From: JBOHBN01 sp050698355
GTDB taxonomy: Bacteria; Actinomycetota; Actinomycetes; Streptosporangiales; WHST01
DNA length: 64,000 nt
Reading direction: 5' to 3'
Assembly (NCBI GenBank): GCA_050698355.1
Contig: JBOHBN010000006.1
Coordinates: 1-64,000, forward strand
The translations under genes were made by a program, and so were the position numbers. Below the pieces are notes generated by a model, which searched no databases, was not told the DNA's origin, and was given only the letters and a program-made list of their open reading frames with translations. Positions 33,001-41,979 of the stretch are shown in pieces; position 1 is the first letter of the stretch, and each line of letters begins with the position of its first letter.

Positions 33001-35364
33001 CTAGGTGGGGCGCCAGCGGTCGTGCCGGACGCCGGGGCCGCCCTCGCGTACCAGCTGGAGACGCGGCTTCGGCCCTTCCATACGCCCGGTCTGTGGCTTG
33101 CGCCGGCCGGACCGCCACGGCAGCGGCCAGCGGGCGCCGGGCCCGTCGTAGTCCTGCTCCACTGCGGCATGCAGCGTCCAGTTGGGGTCGTACAGGTGAG
33201 CCCTGGCCAGCGCACACAGATCTGCCCGCCCGGCGAGGATGAGGGAGTTGACGTCGTCGTAGGACGAGATCGCTCCGACCGCGACGGTGGCGACGCCCAC
33301 CCGGTTGCGGATCGCGTCGGCGAACGGGGTCTGGAAGGACCTGCCGTATGCCGGCTGCTCGTCGGGCGTGACCTGCCCGGCTGACACGTCCACGGCATCC
33401 GCGCCCGCGTCGGCGAAAGCTTGGGCGATCAACACCGCGTCGTCGGCGTCGATGCCGCCCTCGACCCAATCGGTGGCCGAGATGCGCACGGTCATCGGCT
33501 TGCCCTGTGGCCACACCCCACGCATCGCGGCGAAGACCTCGAGCGGGTAGCGGAGCCGGTTCTGCAACGAGCCGCCGTACCGGTCGGTGCGGTGGTTGGT
33601 GACAGGAGAGATGAAGCTGGAGAGCAGGTAGCCGTGAGCGCAATGCAGCTCGACCAGGTCGAGGCCCGCACGTTCGGCGCGTCTCGTGGCGTCGACGAAC
33701 TCCTGCTCGATCCCCTCCAAGTCCGCGCCCGTCAGCTCGCGCGGCACCTGGTTGACGCCCGGCTGGTACGCGAGCGGCGACGGCGCCACGACCTCCCAGT
33801 TGCCGTCAGGCAGCGGCTGGTCGATGCCCTCCCACATCCGTTTGGTGGAGCCCTTCCGGCCGGAGTGGCCGAGCTGCATCCCCACCTTGGCGTCAGTCTG
33901 TTCGTGTACGAAGTCGGTGATCCGGCGGAAGGCGGTCACGTGCTCGTCGGCGTACATCCCGCAGCAGCCAGGGGATATGCGCCCCTCGGGTGAGACGCAG
34001 ACCATCTCGGTCATCACCAGACCGGCGCCGCCGAGTGCCTTACCGGCAAGGTGCGCGAAGTGGAAGTCGCCGGGTGTCCCGTCCTGGGCCACGTACATGT
34101 CCATCGCCGAGACGATGACGCGGTTGGCCAGCTCCAGCTCGCGCAGGCGGAACGGCTGGAACATCGGCGGGCGTACGTCACCCGGCGCCATGCCACGGCG
34201 GTGCTCGTGCGCGGCGAACCAGGCGTCGGCGTGCTCGACGAACTCGTGGTCGCGGACGCGCAGGTTGTCGTAGGTGACCCGGCGGCTGCGGGTGATGATG
34301 TTGAACGCGAACTGGGAGGCGTCCTGGTGCAGGTACTGGCCGAGGTTCTCGAACCACTCCAGGCTCGCCTGCGCTGCCCGCTGCGTGGACAGCACGACCG
34401 GCCTGCGCTCGGTCTCGTACGCGGTCAGCGCCGCCTCGACGCCGTCCTGCTCGTGCAGGCACGCCGCGAGTGCCAGTGCGTCCTCCATGGCGAGCTTGGT
34501 GCCCGAGCCGATGGAGAAGTGCGCGGTGTGCGCGGCATCCCCGAGCAGTACGACGTTCCCGTGCCGCCAGCACTCGTTTCGTACGGTTGTGAAGCTGATC
34601 CACTTGGAGTTGTTGGTGATCACCTTGTGACCGTCGAGGACGTCGCTGAACATCTCCCGCACGATCGCAACCGACTCCTCGTCCGACTCACCCGGCCGCA
34701 GGTCGGTGTCGGCGACCCGGTCGAAGCCCGCGGCGTGCCAGACGCCATCGTGCATCTCCACGATGAACGTGCTGCCGTGCGTGTCGTACGGGTACCCGTG
34801 GGTCTGCATGACACCGTACGGCGTCTGCCTGATGTAGAACTTGAACGCGTCGAACACCCGGTCGGTGCCGAGCCACATGTAGCGGCACTGCCGTACGTCC
34901 AGCGTGGGCTGGAAGGTGTCCGCGTAGCGGGCGCGGGTGGCGGAGTTGGCGCCGTCGCCGGCGACGACCAGATCGTGGCTCGCCGCGATCGTGGCCACGT
35001 CGGGTGCTTCGGTGAGAAAGTGCACGGTGATCCCGAGGTCGCGGCACCGCTCCTGCAGGATCTCGAGCAGCCGACGCCGGCTGATCGCGGCGAACCCGTG
35101 GCCGCCGCTGGTGATCACCTCGTCCTTGACGTGGACGTCGATGTCGTCCCAGTGGGCGAACTCGGCTCGCATCGCCGCGTAGACCGCCGGGTCGGCGTGC
35201 TCGATACCACCGAGGGTCTCGTCGGAGAAGACGACGCCGAAGCCGAACGTGTCGCAGGCGGCGTTGCGTTCCCACACGGTGATCTCGTGCTGAGGTCCTA
35301 GCTGCTTGGCAAGCGCGGCGAAGTACAGGCCACCTGGCCCGCCACCGATCACGGCGATACGCAC
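33001..35364 (-). CDS. Aryl-CoA monooxygenase/OYE-type reductase fusion (2-aminobenzoyl-CoA or salicylyl-CoA)
   Basis: This 787-residue bifunctional enzyme begins with an FAD-dependent aromatic hydroxylase domain (about residues 1-390). It has the Rossmann motif AVIGGGPGGLYFAALAKQ, GDGANSATRARY and GDAAHTAHFSIGSGTKLAME. An old-yellow-enzyme domain follows (about 400-760; FQPFRLRELELANRVIVSAM, GAGLVMTEMVCVS, LGHSGRKGST). The same fusion is known as 2-aminobenzoyl-CoA monooxygenase/reductase and as salicylyl-CoA 5-hydroxylase. The GTG at 35364 has GGGAGGG at proper spacing. With a CoA ligase, beta-oxidation-type genes, RidA and tryptophan dioxygenase close by and no gentisate dioxygenase, I favour 2-aminobenzoyl-CoA. 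Confidence 0.87.
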   Translation of the reverse strand: MRIAVIGGGPGGLYFAALAKQLGPQHEITVWERNAACDTFGFGVVFSDETLGGIEHADPAVYAAMRAEFAHWDDIDVHVKDEVITSGGHGFAAISRRRLLEILQERCRDLGITVHFLTEAPDVATIAASHDLVVAGDGANSATRARYADTFQPTLDVRQCRYMWLGTDRVFDAFKFYIRQTPYGVMQTHGYPYDTHGSTFIVEMHDGVWHAAGFDRVADTDLRPGESDEESVAIVREMFSDVLDGHKVITNNSKWISFTTVRNECWRHGNVVLLGDAAHTAHFSIGSGTKLAMEDALALAACLHEQDGVEAALTAYETERRPVVLSTQRAAQASLEWFENLGQYLHQDASQFAFNIITRSRRVTYDNLRVRDHEFVEHADAWFAAHEHRRGMAPGDVRPPMFQPFRLRELELANRVIVSAMDMYVAQDGTPGDFHFAHLAGKALGGAGLVMTEMVCVSPEGRISPGCCGMYADEHVTAFRRITDFVHEQTDAKVGMQLGHSGRKGSTKRMWEGIDQPLPDGNWEVVAPSPLAYQPGVNQVPRELTGADLEGIEQEFVDATRRAERAGLDLVELHCAHGYLLSSFISPVTNHRTDRYGGSLQNRLRYPLEVFAAMRGVWPQGKPMTVRISATDWVEGGIDADDAVLIAQAFADAGADAVDVSAGQVTPDEQPAYGRSFQTPFADAIRNRVGVATVAVGAISSYDDVNSLILAGRADLCALARAHLYDPNWTLHAAVEQDYDGPGARWPLPWRSGRRKPQTGRMEGPKPRLQLVREGGPGVRHDRWRPT

Positions 35365-35467
35365 AACGGCCCTCCCACTTCCGGCATGATATGTTGTGTT
35401 TTCGACGGTCGTCAATGTGACGGTACGAAAAGGCGAGCTCGGTCGTCACGAGGGAGGTCGTTCGGCG

Positions 35468-36295
35468 ATGAGTCCGTTCCGGGCATCCGCGCCCTTCACC
35501 CAGGCCTGGAAGCACTTCCGCGTGGAGCGAGACGGCGGCATTGCGACCGTCACCTTCGACCGGCCGGACAAGCTGAACGCGCTGACCTTCGAGGTGTACG
35601 CGGACCTGCGGGACTTCATCGCCGAGCTGCCGCACCGCGACGACACCCGTGTGGTCGTGCTGCGCGGCGAGGGCAGGGCGTTCTGCTCGGGCGGCGATGT
35701 GAACGAGATCATCGGCGCGACACTGCGGATGCGCCCGGATGAGCTGCTCTCGTTCACCCGGATGAGCGGCGAGGTCGTACGCGCGATGCGCGAGAGCCCG
35801 GTGCCGATCATCGCTGCTGTGCACGGCACAGCAGCGGGCGCCGGTTCGGTACTCGCGCTCGCCAGCGACTTTCGCATCATGGCGCGCTCTGCGTCCTTTG
35901 CGTTCCTTTTCACTCGCGTCGGGCTGTCCGGTGCGGACATGGGCGCGGCCTACTTGCTCCCCCGGCTGGTCGGACTCGGCCGCGCCACCCAGCTGCTGAT
36001 GCTGGGCGACTCGCTGCCGGCGGAACAGGCCGAACGCTGGGGTTTGGTGAGCGAACTCGTCGACGACGGCCGAGCCGATGAGACCGCGCGGGCGATCGCC
36101 GAGCGTCTCGCGCAAGGACCGTGGCAGGCGTACGCCCAGACCAAGGCGTTGCTCACCCGCGAGCTGGACATGAGCCTCCCCGGCGCGATCGAGCTCGAGG
36201 CGATGACCCAGGCGCTGCTGATGAAGGGGGAGGACTACCGCGAGTTCCATGCGGCGTTCACCGGCAAGCGGCAGCCCGAGTGGCAGGGCCGCTGA
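35468..36295 (+). CDS. Enoyl-CoA hydratase/isomerase family protein
   Basis: This 275-residue crotonase-fold protein has the oxyanion-hole segments RAFCSGGDVNEIIGA and AVHGTAAGAGSVLALASDFR and the C-terminal helix typical of hydratases. In the active-site region the usual glutamates are partly replaced (FLFTRVGLSGADMGAAYLLP), as in ring-opening or atypical crotonases. It starts at ATG 35468 after GGGAGG. It is divergent from the aryl-CoA monooxygenase gene and two bases upstream of an acyl-CoA dehydrogenase, so it very probably acts in degrading the product of the monooxygenase/reductase. Confidence 0.88.
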   Translation: MSPFRASAPFTQAWKHFRVERDGGIATVTFDRPDKLNALTFEVYADLRDFIAELPHRDDTRVVVLRGEGRAFCSGGDVNEIIGATLRMRPDELLSFTRMSGEVVRAMRESPVPIIAAVHGTAAGAGSVLALASDFRIMARSASFAFLFTRVGLSGADMGAAYLLPRLVGLGRATQLLMLGDSLPAEQAERWGLVSELVDDGRADETARAIAERLAQGPWQAYAQTKALLTRELDMSLPGAIELEAMTQALLMKGEDYREFHAAFTGKRQPEWQGR

Positions 36296-36297
36296 GA

Positions 36298-37443
36298 ATG
36301 GGCGAGCACCCGTGGGAGCTGAGCCCCGGACAGCGCGAGCTCATGGAATGGGTGCGTGAGGTCGCCCACACGACGTTGTGCCCGCTGGCCGAGGGTGGCG
36401 CGTCTGGGCACGTCAACCGCGAACTCGTACGGGCGCTGGGAGAACTCGGGCTGCTCGCGCGGCTGTTCCCCGGCGTACGGGACGGATCGCCGTCCCGCGC
36501 TGCCGCCGCCCTGGAGCTGTGCCTGTTGCGTGAGTCGCTCGCCATGGTATCGACCGAGGCGGAGACTGCGCTGGCGTTGCAGGGGCTCGGCACGTACCCG
36601 ATCCTGCAGTCGGGTTCGGACGCGCTGGTACGCCGGTGGGTGCCCGCGGTCGCGCGTGGCGAGGCCGTCGCCGCTTTCGCGTTGACCGAGCCGGAGGCGG
36701 GATCGGACGCTGCAGCGCTGTCGCTATCGGCGGACAGCGACGGTGACGGCTGGCGGTTGACCGGCGAGAAGCTGTGGATCTCCAACGCGCCGGACGCTGA
36801 CTTCTACACGGTGTTCGCCCGGACGACACCCGACGCGGGCGCCCGTGGCGTGAGCGCATTCGTCCTGCCGGCCGACCGGGCTGGGCTCTCCGGGGAGCGG
36901 CTCGAGATGCTCTCGCCGCACCCGATCGGGCGGCTGCGGCTCGACGCCGTGCCCGTACACGCCGATGAACTGCTCGGCGAGCAGGACCGGGGGTTCGCCG
37001 TCGCGATGCGCACGCTCGACCTGTTCCGGCCGAGCGTCGGCGCCTTCGCGGTGGGCATGGCACAGGCGGCACTCGACTCCGCCGTAGCGCATGCCGACGC
37101 CCGTACTGCCTTCGGCGGGCCGCTGCGCCAGTTGCAGTCGGTGGCCCACACCCTTGCCGACATGGCTGCGCGCACCGAGGCTGCCCGACTCATGGTGTAC
37201 CGCGCCGGTGCCGCGTACGACGCGGGACGTCCCGGAGTGGCGAGCACCTCGGCGATGGCCAAGCTGTACGCGACCGAGACCGCGCAGTTCGTGGTGGACG
37301 CCGCGATCCAGGTGCACGGCGCTCGGGCGCTCCAGCACGGTCACCTGCTCGAGCACCTCTACCGCGAGGTGCGGGCGCCGCGCATCTACGAGGGTGCCAG
37401 CGAGGTGCAGCGCTCCATCATCGCTCGCGGCCTCTACCGCTGA
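36298..37443 (+). CDS. Acyl-CoA dehydrogenase
   Basis: This 381-residue flavoprotein has the acyl-CoA dehydrogenase signatures AFALTEPEAGSDAAALSLSA and GEKLWISNAPDADFYTVFAR, and the C-terminal EGASEVQRSIIARGLYR, including the conserved arginine. The catalytic base region reads APRIYEGASE, where the family's usual Glu lies in YEG. The start is ATG 36298, two bases past the hydratase stop; the open frame extends upstream inside the hydratase gene in another phase. It probably oxidises a cyclic or ring-opened CoA ester from the aromatic pathway. It ends at the strong hairpin 37452-37483. Confidence 0.9.
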   Translation: MGEHPWELSPGQRELMEWVREVAHTTLCPLAEGGASGHVNRELVRALGELGLLARLFPGVRDGSPSRAAAALELCLLRESLAMVSTEAETALALQGLGTYPILQSGSDALVRRWVPAVARGEAVAAFALTEPEAGSDAAALSLSADSDGDGWRLTGEKLWISNAPDADFYTVFARTTPDAGARGVSAFVLPADRAGLSGERLEMLSPHPIGRLRLDAVPVHADELLGEQDRGFAVAMRTLDLFRPSVGAFAVGMAQAALDSAVAHADARTAFGGPLRQLQSVAHTLADMAARTEAARLMVYRAGAAYDAGRPGVASTSAMAKLYATETAQFVVDAAIQVHGARALQHGHLLEHLYREVRAPRIYEGASEVQRSIIARGLYR

Positions 37444-37451
37444 CCCTGAGC

Positions 37452-37483
37452 CGGAGGCCGTACTCAGCCGAGTACGGCCTCCG
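37452..37483. terminator. Perfect hairpin between convergent genes, inside the CoA-ligase 3' end
   Basis: CGGAGGCCGTACTC (37452-37465), a four-base loop AGCC and GAGTACGGCCTCCG (37470-37483) form a perfect 14-bp stem. It overlaps the last codons and stop of the CoA ligase and lies 9 bp past the acyl-CoA dehydrogenase stop. It can terminate transcription from both sides although no long T-tract follows. Confidence 0.75.
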
Positions 37484-39086
37484 CACGCAACCGGAACCGC
37501 TGCAGCTTGCCAGTGCTGGTCCGGGGCAGCTCGAATAGGAACACCACCCCACGCGGATACTTGTACGGGGCGATACGCGTCTTGGTGAAGTCCTGCAGCT
37601 CCTTGATCTTCACGTCGTCACCGGGTACCTCCGGCCGCAGGACGACGAACGCGGTGACCAGCTGCCCGCGTGCCTCATCCGGCACGCCGACGACCGCGCA
37701 CTCGGTGACGTCCGGATGGGCGAGCAGCGCCTCTTCCACTTCGGGCGCGGCAATGTTGTACCCGGAGGAGATGATCATGTCGTCGCTGCGGGCCTGGTAC
37801 CAGAAGTAGCCGTCCTGGTCCTGCATGTACGTGTCGCCGGTGATGTTCCAGCCGTTCTGCGCGTACACCTCCTGCCGGTCGCCCGCCAGATAGCGGCACC
37901 CGGTAGGGCCCTTGACCGCAAGCCGACCCACCTCACCGGGCGGAAGCGGATTGCCGGCGGTGTCGACCACGGCGGCGGTGTACCCGGGAACGGGCTTGCC
38001 GGTCGACCCGGGACGGATGCCGTCGTCGGCCGCGGAGATGAATATGTGCAGCATCTCGGTGGACCCGATGCCGTCGATGATCCGTACGCCTGTGGCGTCG
38101 TGGAACTCGCGCCACGTCTCCGCGGGCAGATGTTCACCGGCCGAGACACAGCGGCGCAGCGTGACCAGTCTTTCCGGCCACCCCGCGCGGAGCATGGCCC
38201 GGTACGCGGTGGGCGCGGTGAAGCAGATCGTGACCCCATGCGCGGCGATGTGGTCGGCCAACTCGTCCGCCGACGCCTTCTCGATCAGCAGGGACGAGGC
38301 GCCGACGCGCAGCGGGAACACCACCAGTCCACCGAGGCCGAAGGTGAAGGCCAGCGGTGGCGTGCCGGTGAACACGTCGTCCGGTCGCGGTCGGAGCACG
38401 TGCTTGGAGAACGTGTCTGCGTTGGCGAGCACATCACGGTGGAAGTGCATCGTCGCCTTCGGGCGTCCCGTCGTGCCCGAGGTGAACGCGAGCAGGGCGA
38501 CGTCGTCGGCTGCGGTGTCGACGGCTTCGAACGCGGCATCCAGGTGCTCGGCGCGCCGGGTGAGGTCGTCGGCGCCATCACCGCCGTACGTGACGACCCG
38601 CGCCGTACCGAGGTCTGCCGCCAACAGATCGGCGATGAAGCGGTGATCGCAGAGTGCGATGTCGACCTGGGCAATCTCGCGGACTGTGCTGAGCTCGCCG
38701 GGACGGAGCAACGGCATCGTCGTGACGACGACGCCGCCCGCCCTGAGCACCGCGATCCAGCAGGCCACGAGCCACGGATTGTTCGGTCCCCGCAACAGCA
38801 CCCGGTTGCCCGGTACCAGACCCAGCTCACCGACGAGCACCCGCGCGATCCGGTTGGATACGCGCAGCAGCTCCGCATAGCTCCACCGCTCACCGGCCGG
38901 CGACAGCACGCACGGGCGATCACCGCCGTGCTCGGTAATGGTGCGCTCCAGCAGTTCGGCCGCGCAGTTCAGCCGGTCCGGATAACGCACGTCCGGCAGG
39001 TCGACGATGAGCTCGGGCCAGGTAGCGGGGGCTGGGAGGTGGTCGCGGCAGAACGTGTCGACGTGCGCCGATCGGGTCAGCTGCAT
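37464..39086 (-). CDS. Aryl-CoA ligase (2-aminobenzoate-CoA ligase-like)
   Basis: This 540-residue adenylate-forming enzyme has the P-loop-like motif LAFTSGTTGRPKATMH (about residue 205), the aromatic-pocket segment FTFGLGGLVVFPLRVGASSL, GIGSTEMLHIF, the A8 motif WNITGDTYMQDQDGYFWYQA with RSDDMIISSGYNIAAPEVE, and the terminal lysine in LPRTSTGKLQRFRL. The sequence belongs with benzoate/2-aminobenzoate-CoA ligases rather than fatty acyl ligases. It starts at ATG 39086 with GGAGG five bases before, and is divergent from paaX. It most likely activates anthranilate or a similar benzoate for the adjacent aryl-CoA monooxygenase. Confidence 0.88.
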   Translation of the reverse strand: MQLTRSAHVDTFCRDHLPAPATWPELIVDLPDVRYPDRLNCAAELLERTITEHGGDRPCVLSPAGERWSYAELLRVSNRIARVLVGELGLVPGNRVLLRGPNNPWLVACWIAVLRAGGVVVTTMPLLRPGELSTVREIAQVDIALCDHRFIADLLAADLGTARVVTYGGDGADDLTRRAEHLDAAFEAVDTAADDVALLAFTSGTTGRPKATMHFHRDVLANADTFSKHVLRPRPDDVFTGTPPLAFTFGLGGLVVFPLRVGASSLLIEKASADELADHIAAHGVTICFTAPTAYRAMLRAGWPERLVTLRRCVSAGEHLPAETWREFHDATGVRIIDGIGSTEMLHIFISAADDGIRPGSTGKPVPGYTAAVVDTAGNPLPPGEVGRLAVKGPTGCRYLAGDRQEVYAQNGWNITGDTYMQDQDGYFWYQARSDDMIISSGYNIAAPEVEEALLAHPDVTECAVVGVPDEARGQLVTAFVVLRPEVPGDDVKIKELQDFTKTRIAPYKYPRGVVFLFELPRTSTGKLQRFRLRAEAVLG

Positions 39087-39200
39087 GAGGTCCTCCGAGA
39101 GCAGTCTGCTGCCTTCAGTATTCCTTGTGAGTGACGGCAGTCAAGGGCACGCAACATAGCGTCAGTGTGACGGGCGTCGATATCCCGCTATCCTGCTGGC

Positions 39201-40034
39201 GTGACGACGATCGAGGAGGTCGGTGCGGCACGCGCGTCGCAACCGCGTGCGCTGATCGTCACCGTGTACGGGTTGTACGCACGCGAGGAGGGCGGCTGGA
39301 TCAGCATCGCCGCGTTGATCCGGTTGCTCGCCGAGCTGGGCGTGGACGAGCCCGCCGTACGCTCCTCCATCTCCCGGCTGAAGCGGCGCAGCATCCTCGA
39401 GGCCCAGCGGGTGGACGGGGCCGCCGGGTACGGCCTGTCCCGCAGGGCCCGCGACATCCTCGACGAGGGTGACCGGCGGATCTTCCAGCGGCCACGCGCC
39501 CACCTCGGTGACGGCTGGCTGCTCGCCGTGTTCAGTGTGCCCGAGTCGCTGCGACGTAAGCGGCACACGCTGCGCTCACGGCTGGCGTGGCTCGGGTTCG
39601 GCGCCGTCGCGGCCGGAGTGTGGATCGCGCCGGCGCACCTGGACGCCGAGACACGCGACGTGCTCGAGCGCTACGAGCTGGCCGACTACGTCGACCTGTT
39701 CCATGCCGACTACCGCGCGTTCGGTGACGTACGCGAGAAGGTACGAGAGTGGTGGGACCTGGACGAGCTGCAACGGCTGTACGACGAGTTCCTCGCTGTG
39801 TACGCGCCAGTCCTCGGCAAGTGGAAACGTCGCCGCGCGCCCGACGACGCTCAGGCGTTCCACGACTACGTGCGCGCGCTCACTGCGTGGCGGCAGCTGC
39901 CGTTCCTCGATCCGGGCCTCGCCGGCGAGGTGTTGCCCAGCGACTGGCACGGGACCCGGGCGGGCGACCTCTTCTTCGCTCTGCGTACGCGGTTGGCCGA
40001 ACCGGCGCACCGGTACGTCGTCGGCGTCCGCTGA
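39201..40034 (+). CDS. PaaX-family transcriptional regulator
   Basis: This 277-residue protein has the three PaaX parts: an N-terminal winged helix (PRALIVTVYGLYAREEGGWI, then VDEPAVRSSISRLKRRSILE), a central Cas2-like dimerisation domain (DGWLLAVFSVPESLRRKRHT) and the C-terminal domain (FLDPGLAGEVLPSDWHGTRA). PaaX represses phenylacetate genes and is released by phenylacetyl-CoA. Here it faces the aryl-CoA ligase gene across a 114-bp region, so release by an aryl-CoA such as 2-aminobenzoyl-CoA is a reasonable inference. GTG start at 39201. Confidence 0.9.
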   Translation: MTTIEEVGAARASQPRALIVTVYGLYAREEGGWISIAALIRLLAELGVDEPAVRSSISRLKRRSILEAQRVDGAAGYGLSRRARDILDEGDRRIFQRPRAHLGDGWLLAVFSVPESLRRKRHTLRSRLAWLGFGAVAAGVWIAPAHLDAETRDVLERYELADYVDLFHADYRAFGDVREKVREWWDLDELQRLYDEFLAVYAPVLGKWKRRRAPDDAQAFHDYVRALTAWRQLPFLDPGLAGEVLPSDWHGTRAGDLFFALRTRLAEPAHRYVVGVR

Positions 40035-40043
40035 TCCTCCCGG

Positions 40044-40442
40044 TCAGCCGGACACGACCGCGAACCCCTGCAGCTCGACCAGCGCCTCGATGTCCCACAG
40101 CCGACGTACGCCGACCGCGGCCATCGCTGGGTAGTCGGCACCGACGAGCCGGCGCCACACCGCACCGATGTCACGGGCGTGTGCCTTGTAGTCGTCCATG
40201 TCGACGATGTAGACGCTGAGGCTTGCGAGCTGATCCGGTCGGCCCCCCGCGGCGCGTAGGGTTTCGAGCAGATTCCCGAGAGCTTGCTCGAACTGTTCAA
40301 CGACTCCTGCGCCGACGATCCGCCCATCGGCGTCGAGTGCGGTCTGGCCGGCGAGATGGACGGTGCGCCCGTCGGCGACCACGGCGTGCGAGAAGCCGCT
40401 CGGCCGGCCCAGGCTCTCCGGGTTGACGCGTTCGAGGCTCAC
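40044..40442 (-). CDS. RidA-family enamine/imine deaminase
   Basis: This 132-residue RidA (YjgF/YER057c/UK114) protein has an N-terminal GFSHAVVADGRTVHLAGQTA and the dimer-interface segment VEQFEQALGNLLETLRAAGG. The C-terminal region AMAAVGVRRLWDIEALVELQ holds the arginine that contacts the substrate carboxylate and the glutamate of the active site. I place the start at GTG 40442; earlier in-frame starts give an unusual cysteine-rich leader. It is convergent with paaX (9-bp gap). RidA proteins occur in 2-aminobenzoate operons, where an enamine must be deaminated. Confidence 0.87.
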   Translation of the reverse strand: MSLERVNPESLGRPSGFSHAVVADGRTVHLAGQTALDADGRIVGAGVVEQFEQALGNLLETLRAAGGRPDQLASLSVYIVDMDDYKAHARDIGAVWRRLVGADYPAMAAVGVRRLWDIEALVELQGFAVVSG

Positions 40443-40617
40443 GACTGCCACGCGTCGCAGGCAACAGTCGCAACAAGGGCAGCGCGGTGGTTGGGCATTC
40501 CTGGAGCGTCGCATGACCTCGTTCCGAGCGTCAACGAGCGACCTGCAGGCGAGCGTGCGTACGCTGCAGGATGGGTGATGAAGGGCGGCCGGATCGCTTG
40601 TGACGACGGAGGCGCGG

Positions 40618-40932
40618 ATGACCGACATGGAGCTCTACGACCTGCGCGTCACGGTCGAGCGCATCGACGGCGAGTCGGTGTGTGGTCTGCGTGTCGGCGA
40701 CTACTTCAAGCTGGTGAACAGCTCGCAGCTGCGGCTGCCGCCCGATCGCCACTTCTGCGTCTTCGCCCTGCAAGCGGTACTACCGCTGCTGCCGGCGAAG
40801 CAACGCCAACTGCCAGAGAGTGACTGGCTGGAACGGGACTCGCTGGTGTGCTGCCCGGACCCGGAGGAGCGGGTGGTGATGCGCATCGAGCGCACACGCC
40901 GGCGGCAGCTGGACTCGGCAGACCTGACATGA
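40618..40932 (+). CDS. TIGR04076 family protein
   Basis: This 104-residue protein of unknown function matches TIGR04076. Its core is LRVTVERIDGESVCGLRVGD followed by YFKLVNSSQLRLPPDRHFCV and FALQAVLPLLPAKQRQL, and it ends VCCPDPEERVVMRIERT. Conserved cysteines near the middle and end suggest metal or cluster binding, though none is proven. Start is ATG 40618 with GGAGG five bases upstream. The stop overlaps the ATG of an LLM oxidoreductase (ATGA), so they form a coupled pair that leads into the tryptophan dioxygenase gene. Confidence 0.85.
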   Translation: MTDMELYDLRVTVERIDGESVCGLRVGDYFKLVNSSQLRLPPDRHFCVFALQAVLPLLPAKQRQLPESDWLERDSLVCCPDPEERVVMRIERTRRRQLDSADLT

Positions 40933-41936
40933 CCGAGATCGGCCTCGGCGTCCAGTCCGACAAGCGTGCTGCCGACTACGCGCGGCTCGCCGTGCTGGCG
41001 GAGAACGCCGGTTTCGATGTGGTCAGCGTGTTCGGTGATCTCATGTTCCAGCCGCCTGTCTTCCCGCTGCTGGAGATGGCGCGGACGACGTCGCGGGTGC
41101 GGCTGGGTGCGGCGTGCTGGAACCCGTACACCATGCACCCGTACGAGATCGCCGGGCAGCTTGCTGCGGTCGACCAGGTATCAGGCGGCCGCGCGTACCT
41201 CGGGCTGGCGCGGGGTAGCTGGTTGGACGCGATCGGCGTGGCCCAGCCGGGGCCGGTGACTCATCTGTGCGAGGCGGTGCGCGTGATCCGGGCGCTGTTG
41301 CGCGGAGACGACGCGGGTGTCGAGGGTGAGGTGTTCCGGCTCGCGCCCGGTGCCCGGCTGCGCTACCCGCTGCCGGCGCGCGTACCGCCGCTGCTGTTGG
41401 GTGCGTGGGGGCCGCGGGTGGCGGCACTGGCCGGTGAGGTCGCCGACGAGGTGAAGATCGGCGGCACCGCCAATCCCGCCATGGTCGAGGTCATGCGCGA
41501 ACGGATCGTGCCCGGACGGCGGGCTGCCGGCCGGCCGGACGACGCGGTCGGCGTCGTCGTCGGCGCGGTAACTGTCGTCGACGACGATGGTGCTGCCGCC
41601 AGGGCGCGGGCGCGCACCGAGGTGGCCATGTACCTGGCTGTGGTCGCAGAGCTTGACCCGACGGTGCAGTTGCCGTCCGGGTTGCTCGGCATGGTGCGCA
41701 AGCACTTGGACGTGGGGGACCACGAGCGCGCGGGTGCGTGTATCCCCGACGATGTGCTCGACCTGTTCGCGTTCGCAGGCACGCCGGAACAGGTGGCCGC
41801 ACGGGCGCAGGAACTGGTTGATGCCGGTGCACGCCGGATTGAGTTCGGCACCCCGCATGGCCTGAGCGACGCAAGCGGGATCGAGCTGCTCGGCCATGCG
41901 GTACTCCCGTCGCTCGACCTCGGGGCGCGACGATGA
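40929..41936 (+). CDS. LLM-class F420-dependent oxidoreductase
   Basis: This 335-residue luciferase-like TIM-barrel enzyme opens MTEIGLGVQSDKRAADYARL. It has RVRLGAACWNPYTMHPYEIA, GRAYLGLARGSWLDAIG and PPLLLGAWGPRVAALAGEVA, and the phosphate-binding-type ending FAFAGTPEQVAARAQELVDA. Small insert regions and the AWG-type loop favour F420 over FMN, as is common in actinobacteria. It is coupled by a 4-bp overlap to the TIGR04076 gene and followed at 43 bp by tryptophan dioxygenase. It may act on a pathway intermediate, but the substrate is unknown. Confidence 0.87.
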   Translation: MTEIGLGVQSDKRAADYARLAVLAENAGFDVVSVFGDLMFQPPVFPLLEMARTTSRVRLGAACWNPYTMHPYEIAGQLAAVDQVSGGRAYLGLARGSWLDAIGVAQPGPVTHLCEAVRVIRALLRGDDAGVEGEVFRLAPGARLRYPLPARVPPLLLGAWGPRVAALAGEVADEVKIGGTANPAMVEVMRERIVPGRRAAGRPDDAVGVVVGAVTVVDDDGAAARARARTEVAMYLAVVAELDPTVQLPSGLLGMVRKHLDVGDHERAGACIPDDVLDLFAFAGTPEQVAARAQELVDAGARRIEFGTPHGLSDASGIELLGHAVLPSLDLGARR

Positions 41937-41979
41937 CTGCGCTCACCGTCCGGCTCGTACGCGAGGAGGCGTGTGCCAG

